Of a stretch of 64,000 nucleotides of DNA, positions 33,158-41,160 are shown one piece after another. The DNA is from Aquisediminimonas sp031376385 (GTDB taxonomy: Bacteria > Pseudomonadota > Alphaproteobacteria > Sphingomonadales > Sphingomonadaceae). Each line of letters begins with the position of its first letter. The first letter of the stretch is position 1. Location of the stretch: contig JANMDQ010000027.1 of assembly GCA_031376385.1 (NCBI GenBank), positions 51,799 through 115,798 on the forward strand. The letters run 5' to 3'. The notes under the pieces are model-generated. The model was not told the origin of the DNA, searched no databases, and saw only the letters and a list, made by a program, of their open reading frames with translations. The translations under genes were made by a program, and so were the position numbers.

Positions 33158-34525
33158 TCATTCTCCTGTTGGTTGAAAAGCGATCAGCATTTCACGTGCA
33201 GCGGTCGACCTGATAAGCGCACGGTGTTCGCGTGCCAAGGCGGCGGGGGTAATCGCGGATTGGTCGAATATGATAGCATTGGCCGCAGTCGCTTCATACC
33301 AAGGCGCGTAAAAGAGCCGCGCACGGATGATGCCCCATGCGGTGGTCAAATAGGCCCCGAACCGGTCAGGCGTCAGGGGTGGGAACAGACGGTCTGCATC
33401 GCCAGCGGGCAGGGGCGCGTAAACGACTTCGGATGCGCCAAGTGCCAGAAGCGCCGCATCAATGACAGCTTGCCAAGGCGCTCGGTCAGTGGGGGCTGCA
33501 TCTGACCACGGCGATGATAGGCCATGACCTGGCAAATCGATCGCCAACGCATCACCCATCGGCACTTCGCCGCATTCTGAACCCGGCGCATGGATGTGCA
33601 GTTGGGCAGAACCCCGTGCCCCGCGCCAGTGGATCAGGCCGTCAAAATCAGGCGTCTTAATCTGCAGAAAGCCTTGATTGGCATCCTCCGGGTAAGTCGC
33701 AAGGCTTGGCCCCGGATGCGTTTTGAGGAACGCAAGGCTCGCGTCTTGATGGGTCTTTGGCGTTTCAACAGCGTAGGACTGCCACTCCGCAGGCATGATC
33801 CCCAAACGATCAAGGTGCGTTTGCAGCGGATCCCCATCATAGGCCGTAATCAACACTGGCGGCGTGATCGCATCTGGTGGTGGAATATCGCGCGGTGCCC
33901 GCAGAACAGCGCCGTAACCCAACCGGTAAGCGTCTCCAGCGTCCAGCATCTCGCGGACAACGGCGTCGGCGCGCACTGGATCGTCGTGAGCGACGGAAAG
34001 CCGAGCCTGTTCGCGGACATCAAACCAGGGAAAAAACCAGCTTTGTTCCAGCACCCGGTTCCAAAGCCAGGTGAGATGCTCTCCGTAGTGAGTGGGCAGG
34101 AAAGGCGGCAAATAAGCTTCACCAAAAATCGCCATTTCCTCTGGCGTCCAAATAGCATAGCCCCCAATGGCGAGGGCAGTGAAAAGGTCCGCGCGGCGTT
34201 TCAGGGCTGTGACAAGGATGATCCCACCGGAATGAAATCCGTATGCCGCGATTTTATTGATACCGAGAGCTGCCACAAATTCTGCAACAGCGTCGGCATA
34301 ATCATTGATGTCAGGCGTGGGCAAACCAAGCGGCTCTGACTGACCAAAACCTGGCGTATCTGGAGCAATGCAGGTAAAACGCGCTCCCCAATCCAGCATC
34401 AGCGGTTCATATTCCGCCGACGACCTTGGGCTTTGGTGAATCATCAGCAGGGGCGGGCCGACCCCACACTTGCGGTAATGGACTCGCCTGCCGTTCACTG
34501 TCAGATAATGGCGCGTGATCTTCAT
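33158..34525 (-). CDS. Two-part alpha/beta hydrolase
   Basis: A 455-aa hydrolase, much longer than the usual ~280. Residues 1-~290 form a normal fold: HQSPRSSAEYEPL oxyanion region, DTPGFGQSEPLG, nucleophile Ser99 in YGFHSGGI (Phe two before Ser is unusual), a possible acid in TAYDGDPLQ and His in PKTHQDASL. The remaining ~150 residues repeat hydrolase-like pieces (AIDLPGHGLSSPW, ALLALGASEVVYAPL) without a nucleophile and look like a degenerate second copy. ATG 34525 gives MKITRHYLTVNG; an upstream TTG at 34561 is rejected because it would run through the palindrome. It opens the left arm of the divergent cluster. Confidence 0.85.
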   Translation of the reverse strand: MKITRHYLTVNGRRVHYRKCGVGPPLLMIHQSPRSSAEYEPLMLDWGARFTCIAPDTPGFGQSEPLGLPTPDINDYADAVAEFVAALGINKIAAYGFHSGGIILVTALKRRADLFTALAIGGYAIWTPEEMAIFGEAYLPPFLPTHYGEHLTWLWNRVLEQSWFFPWFDVREQARLSVAHDDPVRADAVVREMLDAGDAYRLGYGAVLRAPRDIPPPDAITPPVLITAYDGDPLQTHLDRLGIMPAEWQSYAVETPKTHQDASLAFLKTHPGPSLATYPEDANQGFLQIKTPDFDGLIHWRGARGSAQLHIHAPGSECGEVPMGDALAIDLPGHGLSSPWSDAAPTDRAPWQAVIDAALLALGASEVVYAPLPAGDADRLFPPLTPDRFGAYLTTAWGIIRARLFYAPWYEATAANAIIFDQSAITPAALAREHRALIRSTAAREMLIAFQPTGE

Positions 34526-34531
34526 AAATCT

Positions 34532-34551
34532 AAATTTGTCCGGACAAATTT
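34532..34551. promoter_or_regulatory. Perfect 20-bp palindromic operator candidate
   Basis: AAATTTGTCCGGACAAATTT is a perfect palindrome in the 105-base gap between the divergent hydrolase gene (start 34525) and cysteine hydrolase gene (start 34631). The inner TTGTCCGGACAA resembles sites of FadR/GntR-type regulators (TNGT...ACNA), which is a family-level guess. It sits immediately upstream of the left-arm start, a position suited to repression of both arms. No regulator gene is in the cluster. Confidence 0.7.
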
Positions 34552-34630
34552 CACTCGACAAGGCCTTATCGCGTGGTCAAAACAGACGCAAGGCTTGGGA
34601 ACAATACCAAAGGTACGGGAGCAAGACTAA

Positions 34631-35311
34631 ATGACTCTGATCGGCACAAAGATGGTCAGTGACGGAAAGACCGCTAGGCAGATATTTGAAGACGTGATGG
34701 CTAACCCCGCGCGCAAGAAATTCGGGTTTCGGGCTAAACTGGCAATTGTGAATGTCGATTTTCAGCAGGCTTACACCCGGACGGATTTGTTTGCCACGGC
34801 CTATGAAACTGACCCACGCCAGATTGAGTATGCCAACGCGCTATCCCAATTGGCTCGCGCAAGGGGGATGCCCGTTATTTGGTCCCGCGTCGGGTATATG
34901 GACAGTGCTGGCGACGCTGGCGTTTGGGGCGCGCGGACAGACACGGCAGACTCGCTTCAGAACATCAAATATGGGTCTGATCGCCACGCTTATGATCCGC
35001 GGTGCGACATCCAAGCCGATGACATGCAATTCACCAAACGGATGCCCAGCGCCTTTTTTGAAACTCCGCTCGCCAGTTTTCTGACGTGGCACAAGGTTGA
35101 TACGGTTGTCGTAACTGGCGGCAGCACATCAGGCTGCGTGCGTGCAACGGCAGTGGACGCGTTGTCGCACGGATATCGAACGATTGTGCCGATTGAGACG
35201 ACTGCGGACAAGCATGAGAGCTATCACTATGCCAACCTTACGGACTTGCAGCTGAAATATGCGGATGTGGAGCCTGTGCAGGTAGTGATTGACTGGTTGG
35301 AGGCGCGTTAG
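34631..35311 (+). CDS. Isochorismatase-family cysteine hydrolase
   Basis: A 226-aa amidase of the N-carbamoylsarcosine amidase / maleamate amidase / isochorismatase superfamily. The catalytic triad is visible: Asp43 (VNVDFQQAYTR), Lys136 (FTKRMPSAFFET) and Cys169 (GSTSGCVRATAVDA). With a Cys nucleophile it should hydrolyse an amide or ureido bond, not isochorismate. It is the first gene of the right arm, and its stop overlaps the next start (TAGTG). Together with the hydrolase opposite, the pair recalls deformylase and amidase steps after N-heterocycle ring cleavage. Confidence 0.92.
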   Translation: MTLIGTKMVSDGKTARQIFEDVMANPARKKFGFRAKLAIVNVDFQQAYTRTDLFATAYETDPRQIEYANALSQLARARGMPVIWSRVGYMDSAGDAGVWGARTDTADSLQNIKYGSDRHAYDPRCDIQADDMQFTKRMPSAFFETPLASFLTWHKVDTVVVTGGSTSGCVRATAVDALSHGYRTIVPIETTADKHESYHYANLTDLQLKYADVEPVQVVIDWLEAR

Positions 35312-36195
35312 TGGAGGGCGACCCGCACCTCTACGACTATTCCCCCTATCGCGGGCGACCTAAAGTCACCTGGCCCGGCGGAAAAACTTGTGCGGTGTGG
35401 GTCGCGCCGAACCTTGAATATTACGAGATTGATCCGCCTGCGCACCCTAAACGCAAAGCATGGGGAAAGCCGCATCCCGATGTCGTCGGCTACAGTCACC
35501 GCGATCATGCCAACCGCGTATCGCACTGGCGGATGGCCGATGTGATGAGCCGCCACGGCTTCCCCGGCTCGGTCTCCCTCTCAGTGGCGCTTTGTCAGCA
35601 TCACCCGGAGGTTGTGGCCGACGCCAACGCACGAGGGTGGGAGTTTTTCTCCCACGGCATTTACAACACGCGTTATGCCTATGACATGTCAGAGGATCAG
35701 GAACGGGCGATCATCGAGGATTCGATCCGCACCGTGCGCGAGGCGACGGGTCAGACGATCCGGGGCTGGCTTGCCCCCGCGCTCACTCACACCCCGCGCA
35801 CGCTCGATCTGATCGCGGATTGCGGCCTCGATTATACCTGCGACCTTTATCATGACGATCAAGTGCAGCCGGTCAAGACCGCGACCGGTAACCTCGTTTC
35901 GATCCCCTATAGTCTGGAGGTCAATGATCACTACGGCTTCTTCATCTATAATATGTCAGGCCGCGAATATGCCTATACGCTGATCCGTCAGTTTGAGCGG
36001 CTGGCAACTGAGGGCGAAACGTCCGGCACTGTGATGTGCATTCCGCTCCACGCCTATCTGATTGGTCAGCCGCACCGGATTGGGCCATTCGAAGAGGCTC
36101 TTCGCCATATTGCGGCGGACGGCCGGGCTTGGATTGCGACGGCAGGTGAAATTGTGGACGTGTGGCGGGCGCAAGGGGAGGGGAGCAAGATATGA
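35311..36195 (+). CDS. PuuE-like polysaccharide-deacetylase-fold protein 1
   Basis: A 294-aa NodB-fold hydrolase like cofactor-independent allantoinase PuuE. It shows VTWPGGKTCAVWVAPNLEYYE at the N-terminus (quoted in part: WPGGKTCAVWVAPNLEYYE), GYSHRDHANRVSHWRM, the metal-site region FFSHGIYNTRYAY and PLHAYLIGQPHR. GTG 35311 overlaps the amidase stop by one base. It is followed, overlapping, by a second member, so the two may form a hetero-oligomer. Ring-opening of a cyclic amide or a C-N hydrolysis is plausible; the substrate is unknown. Confidence 0.86.
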   Translation: MEGDPHLYDYSPYRGRPKVTWPGGKTCAVWVAPNLEYYEIDPPAHPKRKAWGKPHPDVVGYSHRDHANRVSHWRMADVMSRHGFPGSVSLSVALCQHHPEVVADANARGWEFFSHGIYNTRYAYDMSEDQERAIIEDSIRTVREATGQTIRGWLAPALTHTPRTLDLIADCGLDYTCDLYHDDQVQPVKTATGNLVSIPYSLEVNDHYGFFIYNMSGREYAYTLIRQFERLATEGETSGTVMCIPLHAYLIGQPHRIGPFEEALRHIAADGRAWIATAGEIVDVWRAQGEGSKI

Positions 36196-37103
36196 TCGAC
36201 CCCAGCTACCTCACCTACCCCAATCGTCGGGAAGGCTACGACCATGACCTCTACCCATGGTCTGCCATCCAAACCCGAAAGCCCATCATCTGGCCGAACC
36301 ATAAACAAGTCGCCGTCTGGGTCTGCGTGTCACTCGAATGGTTTCCGATCACGCCCAGTGACACGCCGTTTCGTGCGCCGGGGCATATGCAGACGGCTTA
36401 CCCTGATTACCGTCACTACACCGCGCGGGATTATGGCAATCGAGTGGGCATTTACCGGCTGCTCGATAGTTTCGCGGAAGCAGGCGTTCGCGCCAGTTTT
36501 GCCACCAACAGCACTATTGCGCAGCGCACTCCGGAACTGATCCGTGACATTGTGGCGGCGGGCCATGAGGTCATTGCCCATTCAACGGATATGAACGGCA
36601 CCATCGCCAGCGGCGTTCCAGTCGACGACGAACGCGCCCTAATTGCGCAATCGCTCGACACGCTGGAGGCCGCAACCGGAACTCGGCCCAGCGGTTGGTT
36701 GAGCATTGCCCGGTCCCAAAGCTGGAACACAGCAGACCTTTTGCGCGAAGCCGGCGTTACTTATTGTTGCGATTGGGTGAATGATGAACTGCCCTACCGG
36801 TTCACCAATGGCCTGATCAATCTGCCGCTCAATCATGAACTCAGCGACCGGCAAATCATCACGGTTCAGCAGCAATCTGGGGAAAGTTATGCGCAGCAGA
36901 TGATGGATGCGTTTGACTGGTTGGCGGCTGAGGCCAAAAGCTTCGGTGGGCGGATACTCCCACTGCACATCACGCCTTACATCATGGGCCTGCCCTACCG
37001 CATCGGGGCGTTTGACGAACTGATGATCAAACTTGCCGCGCGGCCAGAGACTTGGTTTGCGACTGGCGGTGACATCGTATCTGCTTGGAAGGAACAGGAA
37101 TGA
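36192..37103 (+). CDS. PuuE-like polysaccharide-deacetylase-fold protein 2
   Basis: A 303-aa relative of the preceding protein with the same plan: YDHDLYPWSAI, IWPNHKQVAVWVCVSLEWF, TARDYGNRVGIYRLLD, the HSTDMNG site in place of HGIYN, and PLHITPYIMGLPYR near the end. The two share only the fold landmarks, so the duplication is old. ATG 36192 overlaps the preceding stop (ATGA); the open frame begins a little earlier at 36162. It overlaps the aldehyde dehydrogenase gene in the same way, so all three are coupled. Confidence 0.86.
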   Translation: MIDPSYLTYPNRREGYDHDLYPWSAIQTRKPIIWPNHKQVAVWVCVSLEWFPITPSDTPFRAPGHMQTAYPDYRHYTARDYGNRVGIYRLLDSFAEAGVRASFATNSTIAQRTPELIRDIVAAGHEVIAHSTDMNGTIASGVPVDDERALIAQSLDTLEAATGTRPSGWLSIARSQSWNTADLLREAGVTYCCDWVNDELPYRFTNGLINLPLNHELSDRQIITVQQQSGESYAQQMMDAFDWLAAEAKSFGGRILPLHITPYIMGLPYRIGAFDELMIKLAARPETWFATGGDIVSAWKEQE

Positions 37104-38527
37104 CCATAGACGTCCGCAACCCGCGAACCGGCGAAGTGGATTATGCGATAGAAGCAGCCTCCGTAGGAGAGATCGCTTCAATTGCGGCGGGCCTGCGTAA
37201 GGCTCAGCGGGCTTGGTCGGAACGCGGGCCTCAAGGCCGGGCCGAAATCTTGTTGCGCTGGGCCGGTGCGATTGAAGCGAACAGCGCGGCGCTGGTGGAA
37301 AAGCTGAGCATAGACACGGGCCGCATCGCGATTGCGAAGATCGAAGTGTTCAGCGTTGTGGGTATCATCCGTCGCTGGGCTGAGGCGGGTCCTGCGATGA
37401 TCGAAGGGCTTGACCTGAAGGATGTCCAAAGCGCCAATCCGACGGTCACGATCAGCAACCGGCATGTGCCTTTCGCTCTGCTGGGGGTGATTGCGCCTTG
37501 GAACTTCCCGATGCTGCTCGCGCTGATTGATGCGATCCCAGCGCTCATGGCGGGGTCTGCCGCGCTAATCAAACCGTCCGAGGTCACGCCGCGCTTCATT
37601 CCGGAATTGCGCAAAACCATCGAAGCCGTTCCAGAACTCGCCAAGATTTTGGCGATTGTCGAAGGCGACGCGGAAACCGGCAAAGCGATTGTCGCGAAGG
37701 TAGACTTTATCTGCTTCACTGGCTCCGTCGCGACGGGGCGCAAAGTGGCAGAGGCTGCCGCCAGCGCCTTCATTCCCGCAAATTTGGAACTGGGCGGCAA
37801 AGACCCGATGATTGTGTTGGCTTCGGCTGACCCGGTGATCGCGGCAGGCATAGCGCTCCGGTCCAGCGTGTCAGCCAATGGTCAGGCCTGCCAATCGATT
37901 GAGCGGCTTTATGTCCATCGTTCGATTGCGGATATGTTCACCGCGTCTCTGGTGGAGCAGGCGGAAAAGGTGCGTCTCACCTATCCCGATAGTGGCAAAG
38001 GCGAAGTGGGGCCTTTCATCTTCCCTTCGCAGGCCGATAAAGTGCAGTCGCAGATCGACGCCGCTGTTGCAGGCGGCGCGAAGCTTCTGACCGGCGGTAC
38101 AGTTGAGACACTGGGCGGCGGCAAATATCTGCGTCCAACGGTGCTGGTGGACGTGATGCAGGATATGGCAATCGTTGCTGAGGAGACTTTTGGTCCCGTC
38201 ATTCCCATCACCGTCTATGATGATGTGGAGGAAGCCATCGCGCTGGCCAATGACAGCATCTACGGGCTTTCCGCCGCCGTAATCGGGGACGTCACTGAAG
38301 CGGAAGCGGTTGCCGAGCGGCTGGAGGCTGGCGCTATATCGATCAATGATGGTTCGCTGACAGCAGCTGTCTGGGACGCTGAAAACAGCAGTTTCAAACT
38401 GTCCGGCATGGGCGCGTCGCGGATGGGTGATACCGGGCTGACCCGTTTTTTCCGCACCCGCGCGATCATCCGGCAAAACGGCCCCGCCGCTCCGATTGCG
38501 GCCTATGCGGAGGATGCAACATGGTGA
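37100..38527 (+). CDS. NAD(P)-dependent aldehyde dehydrogenase
   Basis: A 475-aa ALDH-superfamily enzyme oxidising an aldehyde to the acid. The Asn of the oxyanion hole is in IAPWNFPMLLA, the cofactor loop in FTGSVATGRKVAE, the general base Glu in LELGGKDPMIV and the nucleophile Cys in NGQACQSIERLYV. It looks closest to broad-range succinate-semialdehyde or aliphatic ALDHs. ATG 37100 is in an ATGA overlap with the deacetylase gene. Its context suggests the aldehyde arises in the catabolic cluster. Confidence 0.94.
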   Translation: MTIDVRNPRTGEVDYAIEAASVGEIASIAAGLRKAQRAWSERGPQGRAEILLRWAGAIEANSAALVEKLSIDTGRIAIAKIEVFSVVGIIRRWAEAGPAMIEGLDLKDVQSANPTVTISNRHVPFALLGVIAPWNFPMLLALIDAIPALMAGSAALIKPSEVTPRFIPELRKTIEAVPELAKILAIVEGDAETGKAIVAKVDFICFTGSVATGRKVAEAAASAFIPANLELGGKDPMIVLASADPVIAAGIALRSSVSANGQACQSIERLYVHRSIADMFTASLVEQAEKVRLTYPDSGKGEVGPFIFPSQADKVQSQIDAAVAGGAKLLTGGTVETLGGGKYLRPTVLVDVMQDMAIVAEETFGPVIPITVYDDVEEAIALANDSIYGLSAAVIGDVTEAEAVAERLEAGAISINDGSLTAAVWDAENSSFKLSGMGASRMGDTGLTRFFRTRAIIRQNGPAAPIAAYAEDATW

Positions 38528-39300
38528 GATGGAAACAGAATTCCTCCCAAAGCGAAGCTTGGGGAGGGAGTTGGCTCGAATGCTCTCCCAGAGCATTTTC
38601 AGACTGCTGGGGGCAGTCTGACGCCAACTCATGCGCAGCATGGTGGAGGGGTAGTGTTTCTATAGGCACAGATACCCCTCCACCATCGCTTCGCGCTGGT
38701 CCCCCTCCCCGAACAAGTTTGGGGAGGATCTTTGCGGTGGCCCTCTCGCTCTTCCCCACCCCTGCGCTAGCCCAAGACAAACCGGCCGTTCCAAACGCTT
38801 CCCCAGGCGTTGAAAAGCCCGCCGAGAAACTTCCCACCGATATCCGCCGCGTGACGATGATCGTGCGGAATATGGAAAACAGCCTCAAACTCTACCGCGA
38901 TGTCATGGGCATGAAAGTCAATTATGACGCGGTGCTGCCGATGTCTGGTGTCGCGCTACCCGCTGGAAAACCAGGTGCAAAGGCGCGGTTGGTTTTGCTA
39001 AATGGCAATGACCCATTCATTGGCTGGATCGGCCTGATGGAGTGGCTTGACCCTCGTTTGCCCAATCCTGGGCCTTACAAGAAACGCATGGGGATTGGCG
39101 GGCACGTTATCATTACACAGACCGATGATGTGGAACGCCGCTGCCCGGAAGCGTTGAAAGTACCGGGAGTTACGGGCACTGGGCCCTTGCGCGCGCAGCA
39201 ATATCCGGGGCGCAACGGGGCGCCGCCGATCAACGTGCGGGGCTGCAATTTCTTTGATCCTGACGGCACTCTCATCGAAATGAACCAGTTGATCCAATGA
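38521..39300 (+). CDS. VOC-family (glyoxalase-like) exported protein, repeat in its 5' end
   Basis: The conserved part starts near residue 100: DIRRVTMIVRNMENSLKLYRDVMGMKV, quoted in part as MIVRNMENSLKLYRDVMGM, and ends NFFDPDGTLIEMNQ, the metal-site pattern of VOC proteins (lyases, dioxygenases, isomerases). Just before it is a signal-peptide core and cleavage site (AVALSLFPTPALAQ, ~72-85). The first ~68 residues are translation of a palindromic repeat (38541-38728). ATG 38521 has GGAGG upstream and overlaps the ALDH stop. A GTG at 38737 has GGGGAGGA 8 bases before it, but would give a very short signal. Which start works is uncertain. Confidence 0.78.
   Translation: MVRWKQNSSQSEAWGGSWLECSPRAFSDCWGQSDANSCAAWWRGSVSIGTDTPPPSLRAGPPPRTSLGRIFAVALSLFPTPALAQDKPAVPNASPGVEKPAEKLPTDIRRVTMIVRNMENSLKLYRDVMGMKVNYDAVLPMSGVALPAGKPGAKARLVLLNGNDPFIGWIGLMEWLDPRLPNPGPYKKRMGIGGHVIITQTDDVERRCPEALKVPGVTGTGPLRAQQYPGRNGAPPINVRGCNFFDPDGTLIEMNQLIQ
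38541..38728. repeat. Complex palindromic repeat, family E, in the VOC gene 5' end
   Basis: It starts TTCCTCCCAAAGCGAAGCTT and ends AACAAGTTTGGGGAGG. Inside are a nested palindrome, TGGTGGAGGGGTA (38640-38652) with TACCCCTCCACCA (38673-38685), and smaller hairpins (AGACTGCTGGGGGCAGTCT). It is a fifth type of interspersed repeat in this window and is read in frame. Confidence 0.82.
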
Positions 39301-39746
39301 AGGCCGATTTCGCCGCCGCCATGCCCAACATGATCCGCCACGACGGCGAATGGGAAGGCGTTTACCGCCATATCGACCGCGACGGGGCGTTGCTGGATGA
39401 ACATCATATGTGGACATGGTGTGAATTCCCCACCGCCGGTCCCTACGCTTATATTCAGCATAACAAACTGACTTGGGATGATGGCCGCACGGCACACTAT
39501 GAATTTGGTGGCACCTATCGCGATGGGCGGCTCTATTGGGATACGGACCGGTTTAGCGGCTATGGCTGGGAAACCGAAGAAGGCGTGCTGATGCTGCGGC
39601 TTGACCGGCTGGACGTTCCAGGTGCTTATTACATCGAAATGATTACCATTGCGCGCGACAATCAAACCCGTGCGCGGACGTGGCAATGGTTCAAAGACGG
39701 CAAACCTTGGAAACGGACGCTGTGCGATGAATGGAGGATCACATGA
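39297..39746 (+). CDS. Small calycin/DUF3598-like protein of unknown function
   Basis: A 149-aa cytoplasmic protein that I cannot assign firmly. It is rich in aromatic residues and reads as successive short beta strands: EWEGVYRHIDRDGALLDEH, RTAHYEFGGTYRDGRLYWD, FSGYGWETEEGVLML, WQWFKDGKPWKR. That pattern fits a small beta barrel of the calycin (lipocalin-like) type, which would bind a hydrophobic ligand. It overlaps VOC upstream (ATGA) and the methyltransferase gene downstream (ATGA), so it is part of the right-arm operon. Confidence 0.75.
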   Translation: MKADFAAAMPNMIRHDGEWEGVYRHIDRDGALLDEHHMWTWCEFPTAGPYAYIQHNKLTWDDGRTAHYEFGGTYRDGRLYWDTDRFSGYGWETEEGVLMLRLDRLDVPGAYYIEMITIARDNQTRARTWQWFKDGKPWKRTLCDEWRIT

Positions 39747-40927
39747 CCTTAGACTTGCAACACGCGATGAAAGCCAGCCCAACGCCCGATGAAGCCGCGC
39801 GCGGGCGGTTTGTTTCAGGGATGCGCAGTTTCATCTTGAACGATCTCGCCAGCGATCTGAACCATGCCTACACCACCCGCGCGGCTCCAAAGTTTCGCGC
39901 AGCGTCGGGTCATGATCCGAGGACCAGTGGCGATGCGCATAAGGCTTTGCGCGGCGATCCAGCGTTTAACATTTACTCTTCAATGCGGGTGCAGGCTCAG
40001 AAAATGGTCTGGTCGAGCGTGGCAGAAGGCGTGGCGCGTGATGCAAAGCGGCTGGAAGCCACGGCGGCTGATGTGGCAGCACAACCCGGCGGCGTGACAC
40101 TGACGCCAGATTTTGTCCCGCCTCGCAACACCAGCGCGATTGATGTTCACCTCATGCCAGGCTCATACACCGGCGGAGAGGGCATGGCGGCGGGCGCAAC
40201 TTATGATCGGGGGCTGGCGGTCTTCTCCATGGGTCTGATGGGGGCGAACTTGGATGACATCGGCCTGTCGATGGCGATCTATGTCCAGCGCCGCTATCCC
40301 GAATTTGAGCCGCGCCACATCCTCGATCTCGGCTGCACGATTGGGCATAATAGCTTGCCTTGGAAGTTGGCTTACCCAGACGCCAAATTGACCGCAATTG
40401 ATGTGGCTGCCCCGGGCCTGCGCTATGCATCGGCGCGCGCAAAGTTGCAGCGGGTGGACGTGGATTTTGTGCAAATGGCCTCGGATAAGCTCGATCTTCC
40501 CGACGCCAGCGTTGATGTGGTCTTCTCCTCCATGTTCCTGCACGAATTGCCCAAAAAAGTGCGGGCAAAAACATTTGTAGAAGCCCACCGTGTGCTGCGC
40601 CCCGGCGGATTGATGCTGCATATGGAATTGCCACCCAATGCCCAGATGGCGCCGTTTGAGGCCTTTTATCTGGATTGGGACAGCTATTATAACAACGAAC
40701 CCTATTACAAAGGCTATCGCGACGAAGATCCGCGGTCACTGTGCGTTGGTGGCGGGTTTAGCGCGGATCACTATTTTCAGTTCGTGGTCCCCAGTTTAGG
40801 AATTTACGGTGATCAAGCGGTCACGGACGCTGCGACCTGTGACGCGGCCCATGCCGTCGGCGCGGAAACCACTGGGCGGCTGGCCGACGGCGTCATGTGG
40901 TTCGGCTTTGGGGCGTGGAAACGGTGA
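39743..40927 (+). CDS. SAM-dependent methyltransferase with long N-terminal domain (copy A)
   Basis: A 394-aa class I methyltransferase-like protein. The Rossmann part starts near residue 190 (HILDLGCTIGHNSLPW, acidic AIDVAAPGL, SSMFLHELPKK), with GCTIG in the SAM loop. The first ~185 residues form a helical domain ending DVHLMPGSYTGG and YDRGLAVFS. The protein at 57620-58765 has the same two parts and shares DIHLMPGGY, GCTIG and ALRYAHSRA. ATG 39743 has GGAGG 5 bases upstream and overlaps the previous stop; a start at 39731 is less likely. Its partner gene follows with a GTGA overlap. Confidence 0.86.
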   Translation: MTLDLQHAMKASPTPDEAARGRFVSGMRSFILNDLASDLNHAYTTRAAPKFRAASGHDPRTSGDAHKALRGDPAFNIYSSMRVQAQKMVWSSVAEGVARDAKRLEATAADVAAQPGGVTLTPDFVPPRNTSAIDVHLMPGSYTGGEGMAAGATYDRGLAVFSMGLMGANLDDIGLSMAIYVQRRYPEFEPRHILDLGCTIGHNSLPWKLAYPDAKLTAIDVAAPGLRYASARAKLQRVDVDFVQMASDKLDLPDASVDVVFSSMFLHELPKKVRAKTFVEAHRVLRPGGLMLHMELPPNAQMAPFEAFYLDWDSYYNNEPYYKGYRDEDPRSLCVGGGFSADHYFQFVVPSLGIYGDQAVTDAATCDAAHAVGAETTGRLADGVMWFGFGAWKR

Positions 40928-41160
40928 GCGAAGAGCGCCAGCGCCCTGAGGACGCACCCAAAGGCATTTACGGCCCTGACGGTGAGCCGATTTTCTTTAG
41001 TGAACCCGGCGTCGACCGGATGATGGCCGTCATCATGAATTTGGCCAGCGAGCTTTGGATCCAGCAGGAACGCAGCCTTGAACCGGGCGTTGATCGTGAC
41101 CTTGCGGCCAAGGCCTTCATCGACCGCGTGTTCGCCCCTTTGAGAGAAGAAAAACCATGA
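40924..41160 (+). CDS. Small partner protein of the methyltransferase (copy A)
   Basis: A 78-aa protein with no family that I recognise. The central part PIFFSEPGVDRMMAVIMNLA reads as an amphipathic helix. The 108-aa product at 57297-57623 has the matching block PAYFADPATDKLLQMVITLA, with the same P-x-[FY]-F-x-[ED]-P-x2-D spacing, and is also encoded directly behind a methyltransferase of the same type. I infer that the pair works as a complex. GTG 40924 overlaps the methyltransferase stop, and the gene overlaps the MDR gene by ATGA. Confidence 0.78.
   Translation: MSEERQRPEDAPKGIYGPDGEPIFFSEPGVDRMMAVIMNLASELWIQQERSLEPGVDRDLAAKAFIDRVFAPLREEKP

Noticed and set aside
34526..34561. TTG start at 34561 for the alpha/beta hydrolase
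   Set aside because: The extra 12 codons run through the 20-bp palindrome, and ATG 34525 gives a normal family N-terminus.
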